Shown: piece after piece, positions 24,451 to 32,592 of the stretch | How the letters are laid out: every line of letters begins with the position of its first letter | How positions within the stretch are numbered: the first letter of the stretch is position 1 | Assembly (NCBI RefSeq): GCF_003574835.2 | Contig: NZ_CP063196.1 | Coordinates: 3,658,001 to 3,722,000 of the forward strand | Source: Thermobifida halotolerans | GTDB taxonomy: Bacteria; Actinomycetota; Actinomycetes; Streptosporangiales; Streptosporangiaceae | Reading direction: 5' to 3' | Length of the DNA stretch: 64,000 nucleotides | Position numbers and translations under genes: made by a program | The notes under the pieces: generated by a model | Told to the model about the DNA's origin: nothing | What the model saw: only the letters and a program-made list of their open reading frames with translations | Database searches by the model: none

Positions 24451-26304
24451 GTGCCCAAAGAGATCCAACAACTCGACCGTGTCATCATCCGCTTCGCCGG
24501 GGACTCCGGCGACGGCATGCAGTTGACCGGTGATCGGTTCACCCAGGAAACCGCGTCCTTCGGCAACGACCTGTCCACACTGCCGAACTTCCCGGCGGAG
24601 ATCCGTGCCCCCGCCGGGACGCTGCCCGGCGTGTCCAGCTTCCAGCTGCACTTCGCCGACCACGACATCATGACCCCGGGCGACGCCCCGAACGTGCTGG
24701 TGGCGATGAACCCGGCCGCGCTGAAGGCGAACCTGGAGGACATGCCCAAGGGCGCCACGATCATCGTCAACACCGACGAGTTCACCAAGCGCGCCCTGGG
24801 CAAGGTCGGCTACGCCGCCAGTCCGCTGGAGGACGGGTCGCTGGCCGACTACAAGGTCAGCCCGGTGCCGTTGACCTCGCTGACGGTCAAGGCGCTGGAG
24901 TCCTTCGACATCTCCAAGAAGGACGCCGAGCGCGCCAAGAACATGTTCGCGCTGGGACTGCTGTCGTGGATGTACAACCGTCCCACCGAGGGCACCCTCG
25001 ACTTCCTGCGGACCAAGTTCGCCAAGAAGCCCGAGATCATGGCCGCCAACATCGCGGCGTTCAAGGCGGGCTGGAACTTCGGCGAGACCACCGAGGACTT
25101 CGCGGTCTCCTACGAGGTCAAGCCGGCCGCGCTGCCCTCGGGCCGCTACCGCAACATCACCGGCAACCTCGCCCTGTCCTACGGGCTGATCGCCGCCTCC
25201 CGACTCACCGGGCTCCCGTTGTTCCTGGGCTCCTACCCGATCACCCCGGCCTCCGACATCCTGCACGAGCTGTCCAAGCACAAGCGGTTCGGGGTGCGCA
25301 CGTTCCAGGCCGAGGACGAGATCGCCGGCGTGGGAGCCGCGCTGGGCGCCTCCTTCGGAGGGGCGCTGGGCGTGACCACCACCTCGGGTCCGGGCATGGC
25401 GCTCAAGGCCGAGACCATCGGCCTGGCGGTGATGACCGAGCTGCCGCTGGTGGTCATCGACGTGCAGCGCGGCGGCCCCTCCACCGGTCTGCCCACCAAG
25501 ACCGAGCAGGCCGACCTGCTGATGGCGATGTTCGGCCGCAACGGCGAGTCGCCGCTGCCGGTGCTGGCGCCGCGTTCGCCGTCGGACTGCTTCACCATCG
25601 CGGTCGAGGCCGCGCGCATCGCCACCAAGTACCGCACCCCCGTCATCCTCCTGTCCGACGGGTACCTGGCCAACGGCTCCGAGCCGTGGCGGATTCCGGA
25701 CGTGGCCGAACTGCCCGACCTGGAGGTGGAGTTCGCGCACCGGCCCAACGGCGACGACGGCGAGTTCCTGCCGTACCTGCGGGACGCGCAGACGCTGGCG
25801 CGCCCGTGGGCGGTGCCGGGCACGCCCGGGCTGGAGCACCGCATCGGCGGCATCGAGAAGAGCAACCGGACCGGTGAGATCTCCTACGCCCCGGCCAACC
25901 ACGACCTGATGGTGCGCACCCGGCAGGCCAAGGTCGACGGCATCGCCGCCGACATCGAGCCGCTGGAGGTGGACGACCCGACCGGTGACGCGGACGTGCT
26001 CGCGCTGGGCTGGGGCGGCACCTACGGGTCGATCGCCACGGCGGTGCGCCAGATCCGCCGGGCGGGCGGCAGAGTGGCACACGCCCACCTGCGGCATCTC
26101 AACCCGTTCCCGGCCAACCTGGAGGAGGTGCTGCGCCGCTACGAGCGGGTGGTGGTGCCCGAGATCAACCTCGGCCAGTTGGCCCTGCTGCTGCGCGGCC
26201 GCTTCCTGGTCGACGTCATCAGCTACACCAAGGTGCGTGGCCTGCCGTTCAAGTCCGAGGAACTGGCGGGTGTGTTGCAGGAGGTCATCGACCGTGCCGA
26301 GTGA
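24451..26304 (+). CDS. korA: 2-oxoacid:ferredoxin oxidoreductase, fused gamma-alpha subunit
   Basis: The 617-residue protein joins an N-terminal gamma domain (IRFAGDSGDGMQLTGDRFTQE; residues about 1-190) to an alpha domain with GSYPITPASDILHELSKHK and the thiamine-interacting FQAEDEIAGVGAALGASFGG. With KorB it forms the enzyme that oxidatively decarboxylates 2-oxoglutarate (or another 2-oxoacid) to the CoA thioester and reduces ferredoxin. This replaces or supplements the 2-oxoglutarate dehydrogenase complex in actinobacteria. The start is GTG at 24451, with AGGAGG 12 bases upstream. It overlaps korB by 11 bases. Confidence 0.92.
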   Translation: MPKEIQQLDRVIIRFAGDSGDGMQLTGDRFTQETASFGNDLSTLPNFPAEIRAPAGTLPGVSSFQLHFADHDIMTPGDAPNVLVAMNPAALKANLEDMPKGATIIVNTDEFTKRALGKVGYAASPLEDGSLADYKVSPVPLTSLTVKALESFDISKKDAERAKNMFALGLLSWMYNRPTEGTLDFLRTKFAKKPEIMAANIAAFKAGWNFGETTEDFAVSYEVKPAALPSGRYRNITGNLALSYGLIAASRLTGLPLFLGSYPITPASDILHELSKHKRFGVRTFQAEDEIAGVGAALGASFGGALGVTTTSGPGMALKAETIGLAVMTELPLVVIDVQRGGPSTGLPTKTEQADLLMAMFGRNGESPLPVLAPRSPSDCFTIAVEAARIATKYRTPVILLSDGYLANGSEPWRIPDVAELPDLEVEFAHRPNGDDGEFLPYLRDAQTLARPWAVPGTPGLEHRIGGIEKSNRTGEISYAPANHDLMVRTRQAKVDGIAADIEPLEVDDPTGDADVLALGWGGTYGSIATAVRQIRRAGGRVAHAHLRHLNPFPANLEEVLRRYERVVVPEINLGQLALLLRGRFLVDVISYTKVRGLPFKSEELAGVLQEVIDRAE

Positions 26305-27358
26305 GAACAACAGCAACGGGTCCGCGTTCCGCGGCCTGAGCCTGGTGCCCGCGAGCACCACCCAGTACAAGATGAAGGACTTCAAGTCCGACCAGGAGGT
26401 GCGCTGGTGCCCCGGCTGCGGGGACTACGCCATCCTCTCGGCCTTCCAGGGCTTCCTGCCCGAGTTGGGGGTGCCGCGCGAGAACATCGTGGTCATCTCC
26501 GGCATCGGCTGCTCCTCCCGGTTCCCGTACTACCTGTCCACCTACGGCATGCACTCGATCCACGGGCGTGCGCCCGCGATCGCCACGGGTCTGGCGGCCT
26601 CCCGTCCGGACCTGAGCGTGTGGGTGGTCACCGGGGACGGGGACGCGCTGTCGATCGGCGGCAACCACCTCGTCCACGCGCTGCGCCGCAACGTCAACCT
26701 CAACATCCTGATGTTCAACAACCGGATCTACGGGTTGACCAAGGGCCAGTACTCCCCCACCTCCGAGACGGGCAAGGTCACCAAGTCCTCGCCCATGGGC
26801 TCGCTGGACACCCCCTTCAACCCGGTCTCGCTCGCGCTGGGCGCCGGCGCCACGTTCGTGGCGCGCACCGTGGACTCGGACCGCAAGCACCTGACCGGGG
26901 TGCTGCGCGCCGCCGCCGACCACCCGGGCGCGTCCTTCGTGGAGATCTACCAGAACTGCCCGATCTTCAACGACGACGCGTTCGCGCCGGTCAAGGAGCC
27001 GGGCGAGCGGGACATGCGGCTGCTGCGCCTGGAACACGGCCAGCCGCTGACGCTCGGTGAGGACCGGGGCGTGGTGTTCGGCGACTACGGCGAGCTGGCC
27101 GTCGCCGACGTGGCCGAGGTGGGCGAGGACCGGCTGGTGGTCCACGACGCCCACCGCGACGACCCGGCCTACGCCTTCGCGCTGTCCCGACTGGACGAGC
27201 CCGCGTTCGCGCACGTGCCCGTCGGTGTGTTCCGCAACGTGGACCGGCCCACCTACGACCAGGCCATGAGCGACCAGGTCGCCCTGGCCGAGCAGTCACA
27301 GGGCCCCGGTGACCTGGCCGAACTCCTCGCCGGCAACGACACCTGGACCGTCGGCTAG
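26294..27358 (+). CDS. korB: 2-oxoacid:ferredoxin oxidoreductase, beta subunit
   Basis: The 354-residue protein carries the N-terminal cluster motif WCPGCGDYAIL (residues about 36-46), GIGCSSRFPYY and the thiamine diphosphate motif VTGDGDALSIGGNHL...MFNNRIYGLTKGQYSPT. Conserved cysteines hold a single [4Fe-4S] cluster that passes electrons to ferredoxin. The GTG at 26294 overlaps the end of korA, indicating translational coupling. A hairpin terminator follows at 27381. Confidence 0.93.
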   Translation: MPSENNSNGSAFRGLSLVPASTTQYKMKDFKSDQEVRWCPGCGDYAILSAFQGFLPELGVPRENIVVISGIGCSSRFPYYLSTYGMHSIHGRAPAIATGLAASRPDLSVWVVTGDGDALSIGGNHLVHALRRNVNLNILMFNNRIYGLTKGQYSPTSETGKVTKSSPMGSLDTPFNPVSLALGAGATFVARTVDSDRKHLTGVLRAAADHPGASFVEIYQNCPIFNDDAFAPVKEPGERDMRLLRLEHGQPLTLGEDRGVVFGDYGELAVADVAEVGEDRLVVHDAHRDDPAYAFALSRLDEPAFAHVPVGVFRNVDRPTYDQAMSDQVALAEQSQGPGDLAELLAGNDTWTVG

Positions 27359-27380
27359 CAACGGGTCCGAAACGGTCCCC

Positions 27381-27412
27381 ACGGGCGCGCACCGAGTCGG
27401 GTGCGCGCCCGT
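27381..27412 (+). terminator. Terminator hairpin after korAB
   Basis: Thirteen bases at 27381-27393 pair exactly with 27400-27412 around a 6-base loop, 22 bases past the korB stop. A TT follows. It ends the korAB transcript. Confidence 0.75.
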
Positions 27413-27480
27413 TGCGGTGCCCGCCCCGCCTCCACACGGCACCGGTCGGATTCCGGGCACACGCGATGACAAATATTCAT

Positions 27481-27522
27481 GAAACGTTTCCTTCTTCGCC
27501 TCCGGACAAGGAAGGAAACGTT
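27481..27522. promoter_or_regulatory. Nested inverted repeats upstream of the PAP2 gene
   Basis: GAAACGTTTC (27481-27490) is a perfect 10-base palindrome of the LacI/cre type. It is also part of a larger exact inverted repeat: AACGTTTCCTTC (27483-27494) faces GAAGGAAACGTT (27511-27522). The second arm ends 14 bases before the GTG of the next gene, so a bound protein would block expression. This AT-richer block stands out from its surroundings. The regulator is unknown. Confidence 0.55.
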
Positions 27523-27536
27523 AACCTCTGTCATTT

Positions 27537-28283
27537 GTGACCACCTTCTTCCGCCGTTCCTCCGTTCCCGCACCCGTCGCTCCTCCACCGACCCGTCCGG
27601 GAGGCGGCGCCCGCCCCCTCCCGGACGCCAGAGGCACGCTGGCCGTGGTGGCGACCGCGGCCGCGGTCCCGTTCCTCTCCCTGGTCGCGCTGGTTGTCGG
27701 AGGCTGGGGTCCGCTGCTGTCCCTGGACTCCGCCGTCGCGGAACGGTCGTACACGTGGGTGCGCCCCCGCCCGGAACTGGCGCACGGACTCCAGTTGTGG
27801 ACGGAGGCGTTCGGCACCTGGTCGATGCGGATCGTCTGCCTGCTGACCGCCGCCTGGCTGGCGGTGCGCCGCCTCTTCGTCACCGCCCTGTGGGCGTGCA
27901 CGGCGGTGTTCACCGCGAATCTGGCCGGGCTGGTCACCAAGCTCACCGTGGCGCGCCCCCGACCCGAGTTCGCCGATCCGGTCTCCGTGGGCGTGGGCCC
28001 CTCCTTCCCCTCCGGTCACGCGCTGATGGCCGTCGTCGGCGCGGGGGTGCTGCTGCTCGCGGTTCTGCCGCTGCTGCGGGGGGTCTGGCGCGGCGTGGCG
28101 TGGGTCGCGGCGGTCGCCGTCGCGGCGAGCACCGCGCTGAGCCGTCCGCTGCTGGGCGTGCACTGGCTCAGCGACATCGCCGCCGGGGCGAGCCTGGGCG
28201 TGTGCGTGCTCGCGTTGACCCTGCTGGCCTGGACGTTCCTGCCCGCGGCGGTGCGCCGCTGGGATCTCCCGGTCCGTCCCTGA
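27537..28283 (+). CDS. PAP2 superfamily phosphatase, integral membrane
   Basis: This 248-residue protein has about six transmembrane segments and the three acid-phosphatase motifs: KLTVARPRP (residues about 135-143), PSGH (about 157-160) and SRPLLGVHWLSD (about 201-212). Members dephosphorylate lipid phosphates such as phosphatidate or undecaprenyl diphosphate on the outer face of the membrane. A proline-rich N-terminal tail of about 30 residues precedes the first span. The start is GTG at 27537. Specificity cannot be read from the sequence. Confidence 0.88.
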   Translation: MTTFFRRSSVPAPVAPPPTRPGGGARPLPDARGTLAVVATAAAVPFLSLVALVVGGWGPLLSLDSAVAERSYTWVRPRPELAHGLQLWTEAFGTWSMRIVCLLTAAWLAVRRLFVTALWACTAVFTANLAGLVTKLTVARPRPEFADPVSVGVGPSFPSGHALMAVVGAGVLLLAVLPLLRGVWRGVAWVAAVAVAASTALSRPLLGVHWLSDIAAGASLGVCVLALTLLAWTFLPAAVRRWDLPVRP

Positions 28284-28351
28284 ACCCGTCCGGTCCGCGA
28301 CGGTCCGGGGATCTCACAGGACTGTCGGGCATCAGGCGTTACCCTTCGGTT

Positions 28352-29014
28352 ATGCGTATCGTCATCGCCGGAGGACACGGCAAGATCGCCCTGCGTCTGG
28401 AGCGGCTGCTGGCCGCGCGCGGCGACTCCCCCGTGGGCCTCATCCGCAACCCCGACCATGCCGACGACCTGCGTGCGGCCGGAGCCGAACCCGTGGTCGT
28501 CGACCTGGAGACGACCACCGTCACCCAGTTGACCGAGAAGGTGATGGGCGCGGACGCGGTCGTGTTCGCCGCCGGAGCCGGTCCCGGCAGCGGAGCCGCG
28601 CGCAAGGGGACCGTGGACCACGCCGCCGCGGTCCTGCTGGCCGACGCGGCCTCGCTGGCGGGGGTGCGCCGCTACCTGATGGTGTCGGCGATCGGGGTGG
28701 ACGAGGGGCCCCCGCCCGACGCCGACCCGGTGTGGGCGGCCTATGTCAACGCGAAGAAGGCCGCCGACGACGACCTGCGGAGCCGCGGCGAGCAACTGGA
28801 CTGGACGATTCTGCGCCCGGGGCGGCTGACCGACGAGCCGGGAACCGGGAGGGTCCGGCTCGCGCCCAAGGTGGAGAGGGGACCGGTCCCCCGGGACGAC
28901 GTCGCCGCGGTGCTCGTGGCCCTACTGGACGCTCCGGCCACCGTCGGCCACGTTCTGGACCTGGTCAGCGGGGACACCCCGATCAGTGACGCGGTGGCCG
29001 CCGTCGGCGGTTAG
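28352..29014 (+). CDS. NAD(P)-binding Rossmann protein, atypical SDR (NAD(P)H-binding/NmrA-like)
   Basis: The 220-residue protein starts with MRIVIAGGHGKIALRLERLL, a glycine-rich dinucleotide motif (GGHGKIA). It then shows AVVFAAGAGPGSG, LMVSAIGVDE and a Y-x-x-x-K-like YVNAKKAADDDL, and ends with the DWTILRPGRLTDEPG segment. This is the pattern of small atypical SDRs that act as NAD(P)H-dependent reductases or redox sensors. No partner gene indicates the substrate. It follows the PAP2 gene after 68 bases. Confidence 0.82.
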   Translation: MRIVIAGGHGKIALRLERLLAARGDSPVGLIRNPDHADDLRAAGAEPVVVDLETTTVTQLTEKVMGADAVVFAAGAGPGSGAARKGTVDHAAAVLLADAASLAGVRRYLMVSAIGVDEGPPPDADPVWAAYVNAKKAADDDLRSRGEQLDWTILRPGRLTDEPGTGRVRLAPKVERGPVPRDDVAAVLVALLDAPATVGHVLDLVSGDTPISDAVAAVGG

Positions 29015-29314
29015 CGAACACGGTCGCGGGGCCGCGCCGTGGACCTCCCCGCCCCGCCGACGCGCGGTCGGCGCGCTCCACCACGGAGCCGGGGGTCCGG
29101 GCGCGTGCCCCGCACGCACCCGGCGGCGCGCCGAGTCGCCGGGGAATGTGCGCCGATTCGTGTCCTCCCACGGCAAACTCTCTCGGCCCCCGGTGGCTCT
29201 AAAGGGGCAAAGAGGGCATCATGGTGGAGATGGCCCACGGGTCTTCTCCGCGACAGGCGCGGATGACAGCAGCGCTCGACAGCGCTCGTCAAGGGCAGAT
29301 GGGTACGGTTACAG
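29015..29314. other. Intergenic region with no gene seen
   Basis: Three hundred bases separate the Rossmann protein from the next start. The first half is very GC-rich with small hairpins. The second half, from about 29195, is less GC-rich and probably holds the promoter of the downstream gene. No convincing coding frame was found on either strand. Confidence 0.4.
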
Positions 29315-29833
29315 ATGAGCGTCACACAGGTCGTCAGGGACAGCACCGTCGTCGAGCACGCCAAGGTCGCAGCTCAGCAGAAACGCAGGATGTTCGTGGT
29401 GCAACTGCGCGTCAACACCTACGACGAGCCCTCCAGCAGCGTCCGGCCGGGCCTGACCCGCATCCTCGAGGGCATCGAGGAGGCCGGTTGGCGTCTGGAG
29501 CAGATCTCCTACACCCAGGACGCCAACGGTGAACCCGCCCAACTCTGCGTCTTCCGTCCCGCCCCCGGCAGCGAGCCCGAAGGGGCCGAGGAGAAGAAGG
29601 CCGAGGCCGAGCAGCAGCCCCAGCCGCAGCCGCACACCGGCCAGCAGCAGCCCTACCAGCAGGACCCCTACGCCAACAACTACCAGTACCCGCAGGGGCA
29701 GCAGTACGACCCGCAGCAGGGCTACGGGCAGCAGCCCTACCCCGGTTACGGCCAGCAGCAGGGCTACGGGCAGCAACCCTACCCCGGTTACGGCCAGCAG
29801 CCCTATCCCGGCTACGGCCAGCAGCAGTGGTGA
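29315..29833 (+). CDS. Conserved small protein with a Q/Y/P/G-rich repeat tail
   Basis: The 172-residue protein has two parts. Residues 1-85 form a compact alpha/beta-looking domain (RMFVVQLRVNTYDEPSS, ILEGIEEAGWRLEQISYTQD) that I do not recognise by family name. Residues 100-172 are almost entirely Gln, Tyr, Pro and Gly in a repeat of the form QQGYGQQPYPGYG, with no charged residue after the Asp in QQYDPQQ. There is no signal peptide or membrane span. Such tails promote self-association or condensate formation in other proteins. A cytoplasmic scaffold role is possible but unproven. Confidence 0.75.
   Translation: MSVTQVVRDSTVVEHAKVAAQQKRRMFVVQLRVNTYDEPSSSVRPGLTRILEGIEEAGWRLEQISYTQDANGEPAQLCVFRPAPGSEPEGAEEKKAEAEQQPQPQPHTGQQQPYQQDPYANNYQYPQGQQYDPQQGYGQQPYPGYGQQQGYGQQPYPGYGQQPYPGYGQQQW
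29714..29830 (+). repeat. In-frame tandem repeat encoding QQGYGQQPYPGYG units
   Basis: A 39-base unit (13 codons) is repeated almost exactly, then again with one extra CAG codon, then as a partial third copy ending at the stop. Copies differ only at synonymous positions such as CAG/CAA and CCC/CCT. This points to recent duplication. Confidence 0.8.
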
Positions 29834-29849
29834 GGTCCTGACAGTCGAA

Positions 29850-29880
29850 CGGCCTCCGGCCCCCGTGGGCGCGGAGGCCG
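29850..29880. terminator. Hairpin between convergent genes
   Basis: Nine bases at 29850-29858 pair with 29872-29880. The hairpin lies between the Q/Y/P/G-rich protein gene and the convergent acetyltransferase gene, so it may stop either transcript. Confidence 0.5.
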
Positions 29881-29926
29881 CCGTGTTCGGGCGGCCGGAC
29901 CGGCTCCCGGCCGGTGCCGCGCGGTC

Positions 29927-30643
29927 TCACCGCCACGTGTGCCAGCGGGCCTCGGACACCTTGTCGAAACCGAGGTCAGCGCCCACCGCCAGCCCCTCGG
30001 GACTGGCGGCCGCGACCGCCCCCCGGTCCGGGCGGTCGGCGAGCGCACGGCTCAGCAGAAGCCGCGCGATTCCGCGTCCCCGCTGTTCGGGGAGGGTGAC
30101 CAGCCAGTGGACTCCCACCGTGGCGCCGTCGTCGTAGGTGCAACACGCCGCGGCCGGGACCCGTTGCCTGCGGACCAGCCACACCCGCAGACCGGGCACG
30201 GCGAGCGCGTCGGCGGGCAGCAGCCGTCCCGGAACGGGCGGCCACAGGTCGAGGTGGGGGAATCCGTGGACGATGACGTTCTCGGCCTCGCGCAGTTCCT
30301 CCGGACCGGTGACCCGGAGGAACTCCAGGTCCGCTTTCTCCGGTGCTCGGCGGACCGGCATCGGCGGTCTGGCCATGATCGGCCGCCGGACCGTGCGGAC
30401 TCCCGTGCTCCCGGGCGGGTGGAGCGTGCCGAAGGGGTCGTCGACCAGTCCCGCCTTGGCGTCGAGGAAGGCGCGGGCGGCGGCGGGGAGTTCGCGCAGT
30501 GGTCGGCGCGTGACGACGCGGACGAGACCGAGCCGCGGTTGGCTGAGGACCACCAGTTCGGGACTGTCGTGGAGAACCTCGGTGTGGGTGTGGCCCAGCG
30601 CGATCCACAGCGCGGCGGTGTTGGCCGCGTAGCTTTCCGGCAT
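29927..30643 (-). CDS. GNAT family N-acetyltransferase
   Basis: In this 238-residue protein the C-terminal half is a GNAT fold. It shows VGVHWLVTLPEQRGRGIARL, where Q/R-x-x-G-x-G/A binds acetyl-CoA (residues about 175-195), followed by LLLSRALADRPDRG and a terminal GADLGFDKV segment. The N-terminal half is a less conserved alpha/beta region. It should acetylate an amine; no substrate is suggested by the neighbours. The start is ATG at 30641-30643. Confidence 0.8.
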   Translation of the reverse strand: MPESYAANTAALWIALGHTHTEVLHDSPELVVLSQPRLGLVRVVTRRPLRELPAAARAFLDAKAGLVDDPFGTLHPPGSTGVRTVRRPIMARPPMPVRRAPEKADLEFLRVTGPEELREAENVIVHGFPHLDLWPPVPGRLLPADALAVPGLRVWLVRRQRVPAAACCTYDDGATVGVHWLVTLPEQRGRGIARLLLSRALADRPDRGAVAAASPEGLAVGADLGFDKVSEARWHTWR

Positions 30644-30740
30644 TGCCCGTCTCCGTGATGGAACCGACCTGCCTTCCGCAGCCTAGCCTCTCGTCCGCGG
30701 GCGCGGGGACCGAGGGGCGGGATTCCCGGTGTTTTCCGGC

Positions 30741-30771
30741 TTGCACCTGACGTCGCGTCAGGTCCTAGCGT
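30741..30771 (+). promoter_or_regulatory. MerR-type promoter with dyad in a 19-bp spacer
   Basis: A -35 TTGCAC (30741-30746) and a -10-like TAGCGT (30766-30771) are 19 bases apart. Between and overlapping them lies the exact inverted repeat ACCTGACG/CGTCAGGT (30745-30752, 30756-30763). An over-long spacer with a central dyad is the signature of promoters activated by MerR-family proteins. It should control the MerR gene directly downstream. Confidence 0.7.
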
Positions 30772-30813
30772 CGTTTCCGCCGCCCCGGGGTGGGGCGGTG
30801 CGAGGAGGAAGAG

Positions 30814-31569
30814 ATGCGTGAGCGCGGCGGACGGTTCTGGAAGGTCGGCGAACTGGCCCGGCTGACCGGGCTGACCGTGCGCACGCTGCACCACTACGAA
30901 CACGTGGGAGTGCTGCGGCCGTCGGCCCGCACCCCGGCGGGGCACCGGCTCTACGGCGAGGCCGACGTGCGACGGCTCTACCAGGTGGTGGCGCTGCGCG
31001 AGCTGGGTCTGCCGCTGGAGGCGATCGGCACCGTGCTGGCCGGGGACGTCGACCTGGCCGAACTGCTGGGCGACCACCTGGCGCACGTCGACCGGAGACT
31101 GGCCGCGCTCCGGTCGCTGCGCGACAGGCTCACCGCCCTGGCGGCTGCCGCACGCTCGGCGCGCGGACTGCGTTCCGACGACCTCCTCGGTCTGATGGAA
31201 GAGGTGACCACGATGGAAGAGACCATCCGCAACCACTACACCGGGGAGCAGCTCGCCTACCTGGAGCGGCGCCGCCGGGAGCTCGGCGACGAGGCCGTCG
31301 CCGCGGTCGAGGCCGAGTGGCCGCGGCTCATCGCCGAGGTGCGCTCCGAGATGGCGGCGGGCACCGACCCGGCCGACCCGAAGGTGCGGGCGCTGGCCAC
31401 ACGGTGGACGGAACTGGTGGAGATGTTCCACGGCGGCGACGAGGGCGTGCGCGACTCCCTGCACCGGATGTACCAGGAGCGCGGCGACGGGATCGCCGAG
31501 CAGTACGGCGGCCCGACGTCCGACATGATCGCCTACGTCCAGCGGGCGATCGACTCCTCCGCGTCCTGA
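30814..31569 (+). CDS. MerR family regulator with TipAS-like ligand domain
   Basis: The 251-residue protein has an N-terminal winged HTH (WKVGELARLTGLTVRTLHHY, then EHVGVLRPSARTPAGHRLYG). A dimerisation coiled coil and a C-terminal helical domain (METIRNHYTGEQLAYLERR-like, VRALATRWTELVEMFHGGD) follow, resembling the TipAS antibiotic-binding domain. TipA-type proteins bind thiopeptides or other peptides and activate multidrug genes. The ATG at 30814 follows GAGGAGGAAGAG. A MerR-type promoter with a dyad lies upstream, so it is probably self-activated. No transporter gene is adjacent. Confidence 0.86.
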   Translation: MRERGGRFWKVGELARLTGLTVRTLHHYEHVGVLRPSARTPAGHRLYGEADVRRLYQVVALRELGLPLEAIGTVLAGDVDLAELLGDHLAHVDRRLAALRSLRDRLTALAAAARSARGLRSDDLLGLMEEVTTMEETIRNHYTGEQLAYLERRRRELGDEAVAAVEAEWPRLIAEVRSEMAAGTDPADPKVRALATRWTELVEMFHGGDEGVRDSLHRMYQERGDGIAEQYGGPTSDMIAYVQRAIDSSAS

Positions 31570-31648
31570 ACCGGATGAGCGGCCCCCGCCCGCGGGTCAG
31601 GTGGGCGGGGGCCGCGGATCGGACGGCGCCGACCGGCGTGGCCCGGCG

Positions 31649-31676
31649 TGTCACACCGGCGGGCGCGCGGTGCGTC
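31649..31676 (+). promoter_or_regulatory. ECF41-type promoter upstream of its own sigma gene
   Basis: TGTCACA (31649-31655) and CGTC (31673-31676) are 17 bases apart, the known bipartite target of ECF41 sigma factors. The GTG start of the sigma gene is 10 bases after the CGTC, so the transcript would be leaderless or nearly so. This indicates positive autoregulation. Confidence 0.7.
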
Positions 31677-31685
31677 CTGACAGGT

Positions 31686-32591
31686 GTGAGCGTTGAGATC
31701 TTCGAACAGCACCGTGGCCTCCTCACCGGGGTGGCCTACCGGATCCTGGGCAGCGCGGCCGACGCCGAGGACGTGGTCCAGGAGGCGTGGCTGCGCTGGT
31801 CCGCCGTGGACGCCGCGGACGTGGCCGAACCCAGGGCCTACCTGATCAGGGTGGTCTCCCGGCTGGCGATCGACCGGCTGCGGCAGGCGGCGGCGCGCCG
31901 GGAGTCCTACGTGGGTCCGTGGCTTCCCGAGCCGGTCAGCACCGAGCCGGACGCCGCCGAGCGCGCCGAACTCGTCGAGTCGGTGGAGTTGGCGCTGCTG
32001 GTGGTTCTGGAGACGCTCTCCCCGCTGGAACGCGCGGTGTTCGTGCTGAGGGAGGCGTTCGACCTGCCCCACGCGGAGATCGCGCGGGCGGTGGGGCGGT
32101 CGGAGGCGGCCGTCCGGCAGCTCGCCCGCCGGGCCCGCGACCACGTCCACGAGCGCAAGCCCCGGTTCGACGCGGACCGGACGCGGCGGCGGCAGCTCAC
32201 CGAGCGGTTCGCCGCCGCGTGCCTCACCGGCGATCTGGACGGTCTGACCGGACTGCTCGCCCACGACGTCACCCTGGTCGGCGACGGCGGCGGCAGGGGC
32301 AAGGCGCCGCTGCGGGTGATCACCGGAGCCGACAGAGTCTCCCGGTTCTTCCTCTCGATCACCAGCGAGCGGAACCTGCGCCGGGCACTGGAACCGCTCG
32401 GCGCGGCCCCCGACGCGCTCGGAGTCGCGATCACCGAGGTCAACGGCTGGCCCGCGGTCGTGGTCACGGCCGCGGGCCAGCCGATCACCGTGATATCGCC
32501 GGTGGTCGCGGCCGGGCGAATCCAGACGGTCTACCTCATCACCAACCCGGAGAAGATGTCACATCTGCGGCTGCCCGATCCGTCCCGGTGA
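31686..32591 (+). CDS. ECF41 (SigJ-like) RNA polymerase sigma factor with SnoaL-like C-terminal domain
   Basis: The 301-residue protein has region 2 (FEQHRGLLTGVAYRILGSAADAEDVVQEAWLRW) and region 4 (LSPLERAVFVLREAF and HAEIARAVGRSEAAVRQLAR). A C-terminal extension of about 130 residues of SnoaL type contains the ECF41 marks GDGGGRGKAP and the terminal NPEK. That extension replaces an anti-sigma factor and tunes activity. The start is GTG at 31686, close to the end of an ECF41 promoter. It is translationally coupled to an FAD oxidoreductase one base downstream, the usual partner type. The inducing signal is unknown. Confidence 0.9.
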   Translation: MSVEIFEQHRGLLTGVAYRILGSAADAEDVVQEAWLRWSAVDAADVAEPRAYLIRVVSRLAIDRLRQAAARRESYVGPWLPEPVSTEPDAAERAELVESVELALLVVLETLSPLERAVFVLREAFDLPHAEIARAVGRSEAAVRQLARRARDHVHERKPRFDADRTRRRQLTERFAAACLTGDLDGLTGLLAHDVTLVGDGGGRGKAPLRVITGADRVSRFFLSITSERNLRRALEPLGAAPDALGVAITEVNGWPAVVVTAAGQPITVISPVVAAGRIQTVYLITNPEKMSHLRLPDPSR

Positions 32592-32592
32592 C

